DNA from: Streptomyces longhuiensis
GTDB taxonomy: Bacteria > Actinomycetota > Actinomycetes > Streptomycetales > Streptomycetaceae
Reading direction: 5' to 3'
Assembly (NCBI RefSeq): GCF_020616555.1
Contig: NZ_CP085173.1
Location: 7,208,001 to 7,272,000, forward strand
Length of the DNA stretch: 64,000 bases
Shown piece after piece: positions 19,007 through 28,409 of the stretch. The notes beneath the pieces were generated by a model. That model saw nothing but the letters and a program-made list of their open reading frames with translations, made no database searches and was not told where the DNA came from. The translations under genes and the position numbers were made by a program. Each line of letters starts with the position of its first letter. Position 1 is the stretch's first letter.

Positions 19007-19068
19007 AGGCGGCCACTGACCGGCCGCACCACGGGGGACGCAACACGGAACACGGGGGTGTTCTCACC

Positions 19069-20964
19069 ATGACCGACATCATCGAGAGGATCACGGACGG
19101 CCTGGCGGGCGCGGCGCGGGATGCCGCGCCCGCCGCGGCGGACGGTGAACTGACGCCGTACGCGGCGCCGTTGACCGTTCCTCCCGTCCTGCGTCCCGAC
19201 TCCACGGACGTCCTGCGGGAGACCGAGATCGCACTGCGGCCGACGTGGGTGCGGCTGCACCCGCAGCTCCCGCCGACACTCATGTGGGGGTACGGCGGAT
19301 CGGTGCCGGGGCCGACCGTCGAGGTCCGGCGCGGGCAGCGCGTCCGCATCGCCTGGACCAACCGCATCCCGAAGGGCAGCGAGTACCCGGTCACCGCCGT
19401 CGAGGTGCCGGCGGCGAACCCCAACCCGAGCACCGAACCGGGCCGCGGCGGCGTCCCGCCCATCGCGGACGTCGCCGCCCTGCCCGCCTGGACCGTCACC
19501 CACCTGCACGGCGCGCAGACGGGCGGCGGCAACGACGGCTGGGCGGACAACGCGGTGGGCTACGGCGACGCCCAGCTCTCCGAGTACCCGAACGACCACC
19601 AGGCGGTCCAGTGGTGGTACCACGACCATGCCATGAACGTGACGCGGTGGAACGTCCACACGGGCCTCTACGGCACCTATCTCGTCCGCGACGACGAGGA
19701 GGACGCGCTCCAACTCCCCTCCGGGAAAAGGGAGATCCCGCTCCTCATCGCCGACCGCAACCTCGACACGGACGAGGACGGCGCGCTCAACGGCCGGCTG
19801 CTGCACAAGACCGTGATCGTCCAGGAGAAGAACCCGGAGACGGGCAAGCCGGTCTCCGTGCCCTTCGCGGGCCCGTACACCACGGTCAACGGCCGTATCT
19901 GGCCCTACGCCGAGGTGGACGCGGCCTGGCACCGCTTCCGCCTGGTCAACGCGTCGAACGCCAGGATCTACGACCTCGTCCTGATCGACGAGGACGACAA
20001 CCCGGTGCCGGGCGTCCTGCATCAGATCGGCAGCGACGGCGGCCTTCTCCCGCGCCCGGTGCCGGTCGACTTCGACGAGGCGCTGCCCACACTGACCGTC
20101 GCCCCGGCCGAGCGCATGGACCTGCTCATCGACTTCCGCGCGCTCGCCGGACGCCGCCTACGCCTCGTCAACAAGGGCGCGGGCCAGGCGCCCGGCGTGC
20201 CCGACCCGGCGAACAACGTGCGCTATCCGCACGTCATGGAGTTCCGCATCGGTGAGTGCGGCACGGACGACCCGTTCGAGCTGCCCGAGGTCCTCTCGGG
20301 CTCCTTCCGCCGGCTGACGCACGACATCGAGCACGGGCACCGCCTCATCGTGCTGACCCCGCCGGCCACGAAGGGCGGCGGCGGCCACCCCGAGATCTGG
20401 GAGATGACCGAGGTCGAGGACGCCGAACAGGTCGAGCTGCCCGCGGACGGGGTCATCCAACTCATGAGCTCCGACGGCGCGTTGAAGACGTACCGCCGCA
20501 CCTCACGCACCTTCAACGACGGCCTCGGCTTCACCGTCGCGGAGGGCAGTTACGAGCAGTGGGGCTTCTTGAACCTCGCCGTGAACCCGCCCGTCGTGCA
20601 CCCCATGCACATCCATCTCGCCGACTTCCAGATCCTCGGCCGTGACACGTACGACGTGTCGGGGTTCGACGTGACGGCCGGCGGCACGCGCGCGCCGCTC
20701 GCGCCCGACCCGGCCACGCCGGTCCCGCTCCCGCCGAACGAGCGCGGCTACAAGGACGTCTTCAGGGCGCTGCCAGGCCAGATGCTGCGCGTCATGGGAC
20801 GGTTCGACGGCGCCTACGGGCGCTTCATGTACCACTGCCATCTGCTGGAGCACGAGGACATGGGCATGATGCGGCCGTTCGTGGTGATGCCCGCCGAGGC
20901 GATGAAGTTCGACCACGGCGCGGGCCACGGCGGACATGGGGGACACGGAGGGCACGGCGGCTGA
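19069..20964 (+). CDS. Multicopper oxidase (phenoxazinone-synthase/CotA-like)
   Basis: The 631-residue protein has all four copper-binding clusters: [34 protein letters not shown] and [14 protein letters not shown], with Met as probable axial ligand of type 1 copper. The sequence between them resembles the intracellular phenoxazinone synthase and spore-coat laccase group. No Tat or Sec signal precedes [11 protein letters not shown], so a cytosolic or spore-associated site is likely. The protein ends in a His/Gly run ([10 protein letters not shown]), which could bind extra copper. The start is ATG 19069-19071 behind GGGGGTG. The close spacing to geosmin synthase suggests co-expression, perhaps during sporulation, but a chemical link between the two is not established. 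Confidence 0.92.
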   Translation: MTDIIERITDGLAGAARDAAPAAADGELTPYAAPLTVPPVLRPDSTDVLRETEIALRPTWVRLHPQLPPTLMWGYGGSVPGPTVEVRRGQRVRIAWTNRIPKGSEYPVTAVEVPAANPNPSTEPGRGGVPPIADVAALPAWTVTHLHGAQTGGGNDGWADNAVGYGDAQLSEYPNDHQAVQWWYHDHAMNVTRWNVHTGLYGTYLVRDDEEDALQLPSGKREIPLLIADRNLDTDEDGALNGRLLHKTVIVQEKNPETGKPVSVPFAGPYTTVNGRIWPYAEVDAAWHRFRLVNASNARIYDLVLIDEDDNPVPGVLHQIGSDGGLLPRPVPVDFDEALPTLTVAPAERMDLLIDFRALAGRRLRLVNKGAGQAPGVPDPANNVRYPHVMEFRIGECGTDDPFELPEVLSGSFRRLTHDIEHGHRLIVLTPPATKGGGGHPEIWEMTEVEDAEQVELPADGVIQLMSSDGALKTYRRTSRTFNDGLGFTVAEGSYEQWGFLNLAVNPPVVHPMHIHLADFQILGRDTYDVSGFDVTAGGTRAPLAPDPATPVPLPPNERGYKDVFRALPGQMLRVMGRFDGAYGRFMYHCHLLEHEDMGMMRPFVVMPAEAMKFDHGAGHGGHGGHGGHGG

Positions 20965-21054
20965 CCGGACGCCAGAAATGCCCGGTTCAGTCTCACTCGT
21001 TCGGGAATCGTCGCGCCGGACGCGGACGGGTAGAGCTTTGGCCGGAGGTGGGCC

Positions 21055-21651
21055 ATGGAACAGACCGCGTTGCGCCCCAAGTCGATGCCCGGAGCTCCGC
21101 GTCGTGAGGGGGTGGCCGCCCGGGGGAACGGTGCGGGAGGCCGCCGCCCGCACGCGGCGCGGCGCCGCGGCAAGCGCCTCGTCACCCTGCTGTTCGGCCT
21201 GCTGTTCGGGGCCGTGCTCGTGCTGTCGGGCGTCGGCCTCGGGACGGTCGGCGCGGCCGTCATCGGCATGAGCAAGCTGGCCGAGATGCAGCAGCAGGCG
21301 GGGGCGGCGCCGCGGCCTCCCGTGCTCGCGCCGTCCCGACCGCCGACCGCGTCCACCTCCCCGTCGCCTTCCGTCCGCCCCGTGCGGGCGGCGCTCGGCG
21401 TCGAGGCGGTGGACGCCCCCAAGGGGGCGGGTGCGCTGCTCGTGGGTGTGCACATGCCCGGTCCCGGCTACACGGCCGGTCTCGTCCGGGGTGATGTCCT
21501 GATCGCCTTCGGCGGGACCCGGATCGGCTCGGCGGGCGTACTCGCGCAGGCGGTGGCGGCCGCGCGCCCGGGGCAGCAGGTCACGCTGACGGTCCGGCAC
21601 GAGTCGGGCGCGCGCCAGGTGCTGGCGGTGACTCCTGGGGTGGTGACCTAG
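21055..21651 (+). CDS. Membrane-anchored PDZ-domain protein
   Basis: The 198-residue protein has a basic N-terminus (RRPHAARRRGKR), one hydrophobic helix (LVTLLFGLLFGAVLVLSGVG, about residues 43-62), a Pro/Ser-rich linker, then a C-terminal PDZ domain: ALGVEAVDA, GVHMPGPGYTAGLVRGDVL and ARPGQQVTLTV. The PDZ domain would lie outside the membrane. It resembles the PDZ part of HtrA proteases, but no protease domain is present. It may present peptides or substrates to another enzyme. The ATG follows GGAGGTGGGCC. It converges with the phosphoesterase gene. Confidence 0.8.
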   Translation: MEQTALRPKSMPGAPRREGVAARGNGAGGRRPHAARRRGKRLVTLLFGLLFGAVLVLSGVGLGTVGAAVIGMSKLAEMQQQAGAAPRPPVLAPSRPPTASTSPSPSVRPVRAALGVEAVDAPKGAGALLVGVHMPGPGYTAGLVRGDVLIAFGGTRIGSAGVLAQAVAAARPGQQVTLTVRHESGARQVLAVTPGVVT

Positions 21652-21716
21652 GGGATCGGCGGCGGGTCGCCAGGGGGTCGCTGGGGGGCAGGGGATCGCT
21701 CTCGCTCCGAAGGAGG

Positions 21717-22499
21717 TCACACGACCCGGAAGTGCGTCGTCAGCCGCCGCTCGTCGTCGAGGATGTGGAAGGCCAGGCCCACCGGAGCGTCCCGGTCCGC
21801 CACGCCCTCGCCCTCCCAGGGCAGCCGCAGCGTCCACGTCACACCCGGGCCGATCACCAGGGGGCGGCCCGCGAACACCGTGGCGGCCGGGGTGTGCGCG
21901 TGCCCCGCGATGATCCCGGCGATCTCCGGCCGCCGCTCCAACAGGGCCGCCAGCGTCCGCGGTTGGGTCAGCTGGTACGCGTCGGGCAGCGGGTGGTGCA
22001 GCGCCACCGGCGGGTGGTGGAACGCGAGCAGGACGGGAGTCTCGCCGTCGAGCCCGTCGAGGGTGTCCTCCAGCCAGCCGTACGTCTCCTCGTCGAGCCG
22101 GCCCTCGTCGGCGCCGGGAATGCTGGAGTCGCACATGAGGACCATGGCGCCGCCCACGCGGTGGGCGCGGTTCACCGGCCCCTCGGCGGCGGGTTCGCGG
22201 AGCAGCGCCTTGCGGTAGGGCGCCCGGCTGTCGTGGTTGCCGGGACAGGGCAGGACGGGGAAGGGCAGGTCGGGGGACGGCGGGCGGGCGTCGTTCGGGC
22301 CGTCCTTGTGCAGCCCGAGAAGCTCCGCCGCCTCCTCGTACTCGGACTCCGCGCCGTGGTCCGCGATGTCGCCGGTGACGAGGAGGGCGTCCACCGGGCC
22401 GGGCAGTGCCCGGAGGTGGTCGATCACGCGCCGGGCGCGCTCCGTGGCGCGCGGGGTGCCGTCGAGGTGCAGGTCACTGATCTGGGCCAGCACAAGCAT
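21717..22499 (-). CDS. Calcineurin-like metallophosphoesterase (CpdA/ICC type)
   Basis: The five metal-binding motifs of the family are all present in 260 residues: ISDLHLDG near residue 7, GDIADHG, PGNHDSR, HHPP and GHAHTP. This pattern is that of class III cyclic-nucleotide phosphodiesterases and related enzymes with two metal ions. No signal peptide is seen, so the enzyme is cytosolic. The ATG is well placed behind GGAGG. It is transcribed divergently from the aminopeptidase P gene across a 215-bp region that holds a perfect 8-bp inverted repeat. The natural substrate (cAMP, cGMP or other) is not determinable from sequence. Confidence 0.88.
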   Translation of the reverse strand: MLVLAQISDLHLDGTPRATERARRVIDHLRALPGPVDALLVTGDIADHGAESEYEEAAELLGLHKDGPNDARPPSPDLPFPVLPCPGNHDSRAPYRKALLREPAAEGPVNRAHRVGGAMVLMCDSSIPGADEGRLDEETYGWLEDTLDGLDGETPVLLAFHHPPVALHHPLPDAYQLTQPRTLAALLERRPEIAGIIAGHAHTPAATVFAGRPLVIGPGVTWTLRLPWEGEGVADRDAPVGLAFHILDDERRLTTHFRVV

Positions 22500-22545
22500 C
22501 GTCGTATGTCCTCCGGAGAAGGGGCTTAACGGATGAGCTCGATCT

Positions 22546-22565
22546 AACCATTAGTCTTAATGGTT
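22546..22565. promoter_or_regulatory. Palindromic operator-like site in a divergent promoter region
   Basis: AACCATTA (22546-22553) and TAATGGTT (22558-22565) form a perfect inverted repeat with a 4-nt spacer. It stands in an AT-rich island unusual for this genome, between the phosphoesterase (starting 46 bp away on the minus strand) and the aminopeptidase P gene (149 bp away). The size fits a dimeric helix-turn-helix regulator. No regulator gene is adjacent. Confidence 0.55.
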
Positions 22566-22714
22566 GAACAATGGGTTGGCGTTAGATGGCGGTCCGGCCG
22601 GGCGGCGCGCGCATGCGGGAACGGACTCGCGTCAGGCCCGGCGGACGGGCAGGATGCTGCCCGTACGTCCTTTTTGTAGAAGCGATGTTCAGCTCGGAGT
22701 ACCCGGAGGACCGG

Positions 22715-23839
22715 ATGACCGCCACGCCCGCGCCGTTCACGGCCGACGACTACAAGGCCCGCATGGAGCGCGCCGCCCGGTCCGCGGCCGACGCGGGGCT
22801 CGCCGGCGTCCTCGTCGCCCCCGGCCCCGACATGGTCTGGCTCACCGGCTACTCGCCCACGGCCGACACCGAGCGCCTCACGATGCTCGTCCTCGCCCCG
22901 GGCCAGGATCCCGTCCTCGTCGTGCCGACCCTGGAGGCACCGGACGCCGCGAAGGCGGTGGGGGCGGACGCCCTCACCCTGCGGGACTGGACCGACGGCA
23001 AGGACCCGTACGCGGTGACCGCGCCCCTCCTCGACGTCGCCGGGCGCTTCGGCATCAGCGACAACGCCTGGGCGATGCACCTCATCGGGCTGCAGAAGGC
23101 GCTGCCCGACACCTCGTACGCCTCCCTCACGGAGGCCCTGCCGATGCTGCGCGCCGTCAAGGACGCGGCCGAACTCGAACGGCTCACGGCGGCCGGCGAG
23201 GCGGCCGACGCCACGTACGAGGAGATCAAGAAGGTGCCCTTCGCGGGCCGCAGGGAGACCGACGTCGCGGGCGATCTCGCCGATCTGCTGCGGCAGTTCG
23301 GGCACTCCCAGGTGGACTTCACCGTCGTCGGATCGGGTCCGAACGGCGCCAACCCGCACCACGAGGCGGGCGAGCGCGTCATCGAGAACGGCGACATGGT
23401 CGTCCTCGACTTCGGCGGCCTCAAGCACGGCTACGGCTCCGACACCTCCCGCACCGTGCACGTCGGCGAGCCGACCGCCGAGGAGCAGCGCGTCCACGAC
23501 GTCGTGCGTGAGGCGCAGGCGGCGGGCTGCGCGGCGGTCGAGCCGGGCGCCGCCTGCCAGGACGTCGACCGCGCCGCCCGCGCCGTGATCACCGAGTTCG
23601 GCTACGGCCAGTACTTCATCCACCGCACCGGCCACGGCATCGGCGTCACCACCCACGAGCCGCCCTACATGATCGAGGGTGAGGAACAGCGCCTCGTCCC
23701 CGGAATGTGCTTCTCCGTGGAGCCGGGCATCTACCTGCCGGGCCGCTTCGGGGTGCGGATCGAGGACATCGTGACGGTCACCGAGGACGGTGTACGACGG
23801 CTGAACAGCACGTCGCGGGACATGGCGATCGTGAGCTAG
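22715..23839 (+). CDS. pepP: Xaa-Pro aminopeptidase (M24 family)
   Basis: M24 peptidases remove an N-terminal residue before proline using a two-metal centre. The metal ligands are visible in order: Asp in VVLDFGG, Asp in GSDTSRTV, His in HRTGHGIG, Glu in FSVEPGIYLP and Glu in VRIEDIVTV. The first 150 residues are the non-catalytic creatinase-like N-domain (ITGYSPTADT-like segment LTGYSPTADTERL). The length, 374, is typical. I chose ATG 22715 because CGGAGGA lies five bases before it; an in-frame ATG at 22685 is possible. It is followed after 5 bp by a phosphotransferase gene, so the two are one operon. Confidence 0.9.
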   Translation: MTATPAPFTADDYKARMERAARSAADAGLAGVLVAPGPDMVWLTGYSPTADTERLTMLVLAPGQDPVLVVPTLEAPDAAKAVGADALTLRDWTDGKDPYAVTAPLLDVAGRFGISDNAWAMHLIGLQKALPDTSYASLTEALPMLRAVKDAAELERLTAAGEAADATYEEIKKVPFAGRRETDVAGDLADLLRQFGHSQVDFTVVGSGPNGANPHHEAGERVIENGDMVVLDFGGLKHGYGSDTSRTVHVGEPTAEEQRVHDVVREAQAAGCAAVEPGAACQDVDRAARAVITEFGYGQYFIHRTGHGIGVTTHEPPYMIEGEEQRLVPGMCFSVEPGIYLPGRFGVRIEDIVTVTEDGVRRLNSTSRDMAIVS

Positions 23840-23844
23840 ACGCC

Positions 23845-24771
23845 ATGTCCGACGCCGCGCGTCCCACCCAGGACACCGTACGAAGACTGCTGGGCGCCCT
23901 CCTCCCGGACGCCGGGCAGCTCGACGTCAGTGCCGTGCCCGAGGGCGATGAGCACTCCACCTGGTGGGTCGGCACCCGCTATGTGCTGCGCCTCGCCCTC
24001 GACGCGCCGGCGTCCGTGCGCCAGCGCCGCGAGATCAGGCTCCGCGACCTCGTGCGCCAGCACGTCGGCATCGCCGTGCCCGCCTCGCTCGCGTCCGGCG
24101 AGTGGGCGGCGGGGCGCACGTACTCCCTCGACACGCGGCTGCAGGGCGCGTCGGGCGAGGCCGTCGACGTGACCGCGGCCGGCGAGGAGGATCTCGCGGG
24201 GCTGCTCGGCGGACTGCGGGAGGTGCCGGCGGCGCGGGCCGAGGCGCTCGGACTCGCGAGGACGGCGCCGCGCTCCCTGGACGTGCTGCGCAGGGAGGCG
24301 GCACGGGCCGCCGAACTCCTCGGCGGTGACGGCGAGTTCGAACCCGCGCGGCTCGGGCAGCTGACCGCGCAGGCCGCCGCTCAGCTCGCCCCGCAGCCCG
24401 GCGCCGTCGTCATCCACCACGACCTCAAGGGCGAGCACCTCACCGTGACCCCCGACGGCCGGGTGCGCGGCGTCCTCGACTGGTCCGAGGCCGACATCGG
24501 CGACCCGGCCGAGGACATCGCGGGCCTGTGCATCGCGGTCGGCGCCCGCGCGGCCGTCCGAGCGGCGACCCTCGCCGGTTACGGCGCCCGCGCCAGTCTG
24601 CGCGGCCTGTGGCTGGCCCGCTGCGACACGCTCGTACGCCTCGGCGAGCGCCTCCACGGCACGGACGACAGTCCCGTGCCGCTGCTGCGCGTCCAGCTGG
24701 AGCGCGCGTGGGAGGCGATCCTCCTCGAACTCGTGACGGAGCTCGCCGACAAGGACCCGGAGACCGGCTGA
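23845..24771 (+). CDS. Aminoglycoside/macrolide phosphotransferase-family kinase
   Basis: The 308-residue protein carries the APH-type kinase core. The Brenner-like motif is HHDLKGEH, with catalytic Asp, and the Asn usually at the last position is His, as in macrolide-kinase-like members. The metal motif is LDWSEADIGDPAEDIAGL. The N-lobe has TWWVGTRYVLRL. Such kinases phosphorylate small hydroxylated compounds. Resistance is possible, but most members are metabolic. It lies 5 bp after aminopeptidase P. The end converges on treZ with only 6 bp between stop codons. A short 5-bp hairpin there is too weak to call. Confidence 0.82.
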   Translation: MSDAARPTQDTVRRLLGALLPDAGQLDVSAVPEGDEHSTWWVGTRYVLRLALDAPASVRQRREIRLRDLVRQHVGIAVPASLASGEWAAGRTYSLDTRLQGASGEAVDVTAAGEEDLAGLLGGLREVPAARAEALGLARTAPRSLDVLRREAARAAELLGGDGEFEPARLGQLTAQAAAQLAPQPGAVVIHHDLKGEHLTVTPDGRVRGVLDWSEADIGDPAEDIAGLCIAVGARAAVRAATLAGYGARASLRGLWLARCDTLVRLGERLHGTDDSPVPLLRVQLERAWEAILLELVTELADKDPETG

Positions 24772-24777
24772 AGCCCT

Positions 24778-26526
24778 CTACGGGCTGACGAGCACCGCGC
24801 TCGACTGCGGCGGGACGGTGAGCAGACCGTCCTCGCCCGGCAGGCCCACCGGCTCCCACGCGGCGAGCACCCGGTAACCGTTCCGCCCGACCGGCACCGC
24901 CACCGGCTCGTCCGACAGGTTCACCGCCACCCGCAGATCGCCGCGCCGGTAGGCGATCCAGCGGGACTCCTCGTCGTACGCCACCCGCACGGCCGCGAGG
25001 TCGGAGTCCGTCAGGTCGGCCCGGGCGTGGCGCAGCGCGATCAGCTCGCGGTACCAGGCCAGCACGCGCGCGTGCGGATCGCCGGCCGGCTCCGACCAGT
25101 CCAGGCAGGAACGCTCACGGGTCGCCGGGTCCTGCGGATCGGGGATGTCCTCCTCGGCCCACCCGTGCGACGCGAACTCCCGCCGCCTGCCCTTGCGTAC
25201 GGCGTCCGCGAGCGCCGGGTCGGTGTGGTCGGTGAAGAACTGCCACGGCGTGCCCGCGGCCCACTCCTCGCCCATGAACAGCATCGGCGTGAAGGGCCCG
25301 GTCAGCACGAGGGTGGCCGCGCACGCGAGGAGCCCGGGGGACAGGCCCGCGGAGAGGCGGTCGCCCTGCGCGCGGTTGCCGATCTGGTCGTGGGTCTGGG
25401 CGTAGCCGAGCAGCCGGTGCGCGGGGGTGCGGGTGCGGTCGACGGGGCGCCCGTGATGCCGGCCCCGGAACGTCGAGTACGTGCCGTCGTGGAAGTAGCC
25501 CCGGGTCAGGGTCTTGGCGAGCGCGGCCATCGGCGCCTTCGCGAAGTCCGCGTAGTAGCCCTGGGACTCGCCCGTCACCGCCGTGTGCAGAGCGTGGTGG
25601 AAGTCGTCGCTCCACTGCGCCTGCAGGCCGAGGCCGCCGTGGTGGCGCGGGGTGATCACGCGCGGGTCGCCGAGGTCGGACTCGCCGACCAGGAACAGAG
25701 GCCTGTCCTGCTCCTCGGCCAGGGCGTCGACGGCCGTGGACAGCTCCTCCAGGAAGTGGATCGCGCGCGTGTCGCACAGCGCGTGCACCGCGTCGAGGCG
25801 CAGCCCGTCGATCCGGTAGTCGCGCAGCCAGGCCAGCGCGCTGCCGACGAGGTACGCGCGCACCTCGTCGGAACCGGGGGCGTCGAGGTTGACCGCGGCG
25901 CCCCAGGGCGTGTGGTGGGTGTCGGTGAAGTACGGCCCGAACGCGGGCAGATGGTTGCCCGAAGGGCCCAGGTGGTTCTGGACCACGTCGAGGACGACGC
26001 CGAGCCCGAGCCCGTGCGCCATGTCGACAAAACGCTTCAGCGCCTCAGGCCCCCCGTACGGCTCGTGGACCGCCCAGGGGCTGACGCCCTCGTAGCCCCA
26101 GCCGTGCCGCCCGGGAAACGGGCACAGCGGCATCAGCTCGACATGGGTGATGCCCAACTCGACGAGATGCCCCAGCTGTTCGGCCGCGGCGTCGAGCGTG
26201 CCCTCGCGCGTGAAGGTCCCCACGTGCAGTTCGTACAGGACCGCGCCCGGCAGGCCGCGCTCCGGCCCCGAGGGTGAGCGCCACGTGTACTGCGCGTGGT
26301 CGACGACCGCGCTCAGGCCGTCGGGCCCGTCCGGTTGGCGGCGTGAGCGGGGGTCGGGCAGCACCGGCCCGTCGTCGAGCGCGAACCCGTAGCGCGTGCC
26401 GTCCTGCGCGTCCGCCTCGCCCGTCCACCACCCCTCGCGGTCCGGGTCGCGCTCCAACGCGCGCGTGGTGCCCTCGCAGTGGAACGTGACCCGCTCTGCC
26501 TGTGGTGCCCACACCTCGAACTGCAC
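24778..26526 (-). CDS. treZ: Malto-oligosyltrehalose trehalohydrolase
   Basis: TreZ releases trehalose from the trehalosyl end made by TreY. The GH13 features are clear: an N-terminal carbohydrate-binding-type domain (VQFEVWAPQAERVT), then WGYEGVSPWAVHEPYGG, VVLDVVQNHLGPSGNH, nucleophile Asp in DGLRLDAVHAL, acid Glu in FLVGESDLGDP, and QTHDQIGNRAQGDR. I prefer GTG 26524-26526, which follows AAGGGGG at 8 nt and gives the usual short N-terminus; an in-frame ATG at 26568 is the alternative. Length is 582. It is on the same strand as treY and glgX but separated by four unrelated genes, so they are not one operon. Confidence 0.95.
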   Translation of the reverse strand: MQFEVWAPQAERVTFHCEGTTRALERDPDREGWWTGEADAQDGTRYGFALDDGPVLPDPRSRRQPDGPDGLSAVVDHAQYTWRSPSGPERGLPGAVLYELHVGTFTREGTLDAAAEQLGHLVELGITHVELMPLCPFPGRHGWGYEGVSPWAVHEPYGGPEALKRFVDMAHGLGLGVVLDVVQNHLGPSGNHLPAFGPYFTDTHHTPWGAAVNLDAPGSDEVRAYLVGSALAWLRDYRIDGLRLDAVHALCDTRAIHFLEELSTAVDALAEEQDRPLFLVGESDLGDPRVITPRHHGGLGLQAQWSDDFHHALHTAVTGESQGYYADFAKAPMAALAKTLTRGYFHDGTYSTFRGRHHGRPVDRTRTPAHRLLGYAQTHDQIGNRAQGDRLSAGLSPGLLACAATLVLTGPFTPMLFMGEEWAAGTPWQFFTDHTDPALADAVRKGRRREFASHGWAEEDIPDPQDPATRERSCLDWSEPAGDPHARVLAWYRELIALRHARADLTDSDLAAVRVAYDEESRWIAYRRGDLRVAVNLSDEPVAVPVGRNGYRVLAAWEPVGLPGEDGLLTVPPQSSAVLVSP

Positions 26527-26662
26527 GGACGGTTCCCCCTTGTCTGCCGACAGTGACGACCCGTCCATCCTGCGTCAGCGGAGATCGATCCGCTGGGATT
26601 CGCGACGGGTTCCGCGCATTCCTCGCCGGAACGGACCCGTCGGCCGAACCGGCCGGTGAACC

Positions 26663-27613
26663 TCAGACGAAGTTGATGCGCTTCTCCGTGACCGGGTACC
26701 CGGCCTTCGTGAAATTCGCCGCCATCGGGAAGTTCCCGTCGTCCGTCGCCCCGGCGATGAACTCGGCGCCCTGCTCCACCAGGAAGTGCGTCGACTCGAC
26801 CAGCAGGTCGTACGCGTATCCGTGGCCGCGCTGCTCCGGCACCACGCCGATGAACCCGATGCACGGCCCGCCGGGGTTGTGGGCGGGGATGTGCAGGCCG
26901 ACCAGCTCGCCCTGCGGCGTGTACGCCAGCTGCCACCACTCGCGCGGCGACGGACACCAGTGGAAGAAGTCCAGCTCCTCCTGCGCGGCCGTGTCGAGGC
27001 CCGACTCCTCGATGGCGTGCCGCGCGTGCGCGTCGAGCGTCGCCGAGTGGACCCGGCGCAGCACGTCGAGGATCACCTCGTCGTCGGGTTCGGCCCGGAA
27101 CTCCAGGCGGCCGGGGCGCTCCGGCAGGCCGTTGTCCGGCGTCCACCGGTAGCGCAGCCGCTCCACGAGGAACTTCTTGCCGGCCCGCGTGACCGCCTCC
27201 ATCCGCGCCTCGGCGGCCGCCCGCGTCCGCGGATCCTCACTCCAGCCCGCGGGCAGGATCAGCTCGTACTCGACGTCGAACGGGGCCTGCCGCAGCAGTT
27301 CGGCGCCCGCCTCGATGTCGTCCTCCAGGACGTCGAACCAGTTCAGGTTCACCGGTTCCGTGTCGTCCTTGCCGCCCCACCAGGCGGCCCGCGCGACCAC
27401 GCGTCCCTCGCGCAGGGCGACCCAGGTCCACTCGGGGCGGTAGTCGCCGCCCTCGGCGACGGTGCGATATCCGACGCCGGTGATGACGCGGCCCACGAGG
27501 CCCGGATCATCGAACGTACGGAAAAGCGGAACGTCTTCCTCGGTCAGTGCGCGGACGACCGGACGGGCGTCGTCGTGCGTCGGGTGCGGGCTTCCGTGCG
27601 GTGCAGCAGTCAA
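26663..27613 (-). CDS. GNAT-family N-acetyltransferase
   Basis: The 316-residue protein has an acetyl-CoA binding loop VVPEQRGHGYAYDLL (R-G-H-G-Y-A) in the C-terminal half, followed by the typical ATDDGNFPMAANFTKAGYPV segment. The N-terminal half (EDVPLFRTFDDPGLVGRV) looks like a second, degenerate GNAT domain, so this may be a tandem two-domain member. The start is a TTG at 27611-27613, five bases after AGGAG. A longer frame from 27706 has no ribosome site. Such enzymes acetylate amino groups of small molecules, peptides or antibiotics. It is transcribed towards treZ with a 136-bp gap, and divergently from the FHA gene. Confidence 0.82.
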   Translation of the reverse strand: MTAAPHGSPHPTHDDARPVVRALTEEDVPLFRTFDDPGLVGRVITGVGYRTVAEGGDYRPEWTWVALREGRVVARAAWWGGKDDTEPVNLNWFDVLEDDIEAGAELLRQAPFDVEYELILPAGWSEDPRTRAAAEARMEAVTRAGKKFLVERLRYRWTPDNGLPERPGRLEFRAEPDDEVILDVLRRVHSATLDAHARHAIEESGLDTAAQEELDFFHWCPSPREWWQLAYTPQGELVGLHIPAHNPGGPCIGFIGVVPEQRGHGYAYDLLVESTHFLVEQGAEFIAGATDDGNFPMAANFTKAGYPVTEKRINFV

Positions 27614-27808
27614 GAAATCTCCTGGTCCAGGCGGACGCGCCCGATGGCGGTCCGGGCTGCCGAACGTAGCAGCGGGCCCGTGCCGGGCGCGCCCGGTTTT
27701 CCGCACACTCCGTCAAACCACTGTCCTTGCTGGTCAAGGGCGTACGAGGGCGGCCTGAAGTTCGTCGTTTTCTGGACACCCCGGCCGCGCTGCCGGACAA
27801 TCACGTAC

Positions 27809-28366
27809 GTGACCTCCTCGTTCGAGCACCATACGTACCCCGCGCGGCTGTCCGACGCCGAGCGCGACAGGGCGTTGCGGGAGCTCCGCGAGGGCGCCGC
27901 ACTCGGCAGGCTGTCGCACGACACGTTCGTACGGCGCATGGAGCTCGCACTCGCCGCCCGCCGGTCCGACGAACTCGCCGCGCTCACCGCCGATCTGCAC
28001 ACCGAGGGCCGCTTGGCCCGCGCGGTCTTCGGCACCGTTGCGGCGGTCTCGGGCTTCACCGTGCGGCTGCGCGGGGCCTGGCAGCGCGAGCGGCTCCCGA
28101 AGCTGCAGCTGCCGTCGCCGAACAACCCGTACCCGCTGCGCATCGGGCGCGACCCGGCGAACGGACTGCGGCTCAGCCACGAGACCGTCTCCCGGGTGCA
28201 CGCCGAACTGAGCAGGCAGGGCGGCATGTGGGTGCTGCGTGACCTCGGCTCCACCAACGGCACGTCCGTCAACGGGCGGCGGGTGGTCGGCGCGGCGGTC
28301 GTCCAGGACGGCGACCAGGTCGGCTTCGGACGGATGTCGTTCCGGCTCTCCGCCGACTCCGCCTGA
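27809..28366 (+). CDS. DUF1707 and FHA-domain protein
   Basis: Residues 8-60 (RLSDAERDRALRELREG, then RRMELALAARRSDELAALTADL) are a DUF1707 domain common in Streptomyces. Residues about 105-180 form a forkhead-associated domain: LRIGRDPANGLRLS, HETVSRVHAELS, LRDLGSTNGTSVNGRRV and GDQVGFG. FHA domains bind phosphothreonine, so this is a likely client or reader of Ser/Thr protein kinases. GTG 27809 lacks a ribosome site but has GACAAT (27796-27801) seven bases upstream, so a leaderless message is plausible. No kinase gene is adjacent. It converges on the carboxypeptidase gene. Confidence 0.88.
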   Translation: MTSSFEHHTYPARLSDAERDRALRELREGAALGRLSHDTFVRRMELALAARRSDELAALTADLHTEGRLARAVFGTVAAVSGFTVRLRGAWQRERLPKLQLPSPNNPYPLRIGRDPANGLRLSHETVSRVHAELSRQGGMWVLRDLGSTNGTSVNGRRVVGAAVVQDGDQVGFGRMSFRLSADSA

Positions 28367-28409
28367 CGCGAGGCGTTGTAACACCGTTCGTTCCAGGGGG
28401 CGTTCGCGG

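Noticed and set aside
24772-24786. AGCCC/GGGCT hairpin between the phosphotransferase and treZ stops
   Set aside because: The stem has five base pairs only. A functional terminator cannot be supported.
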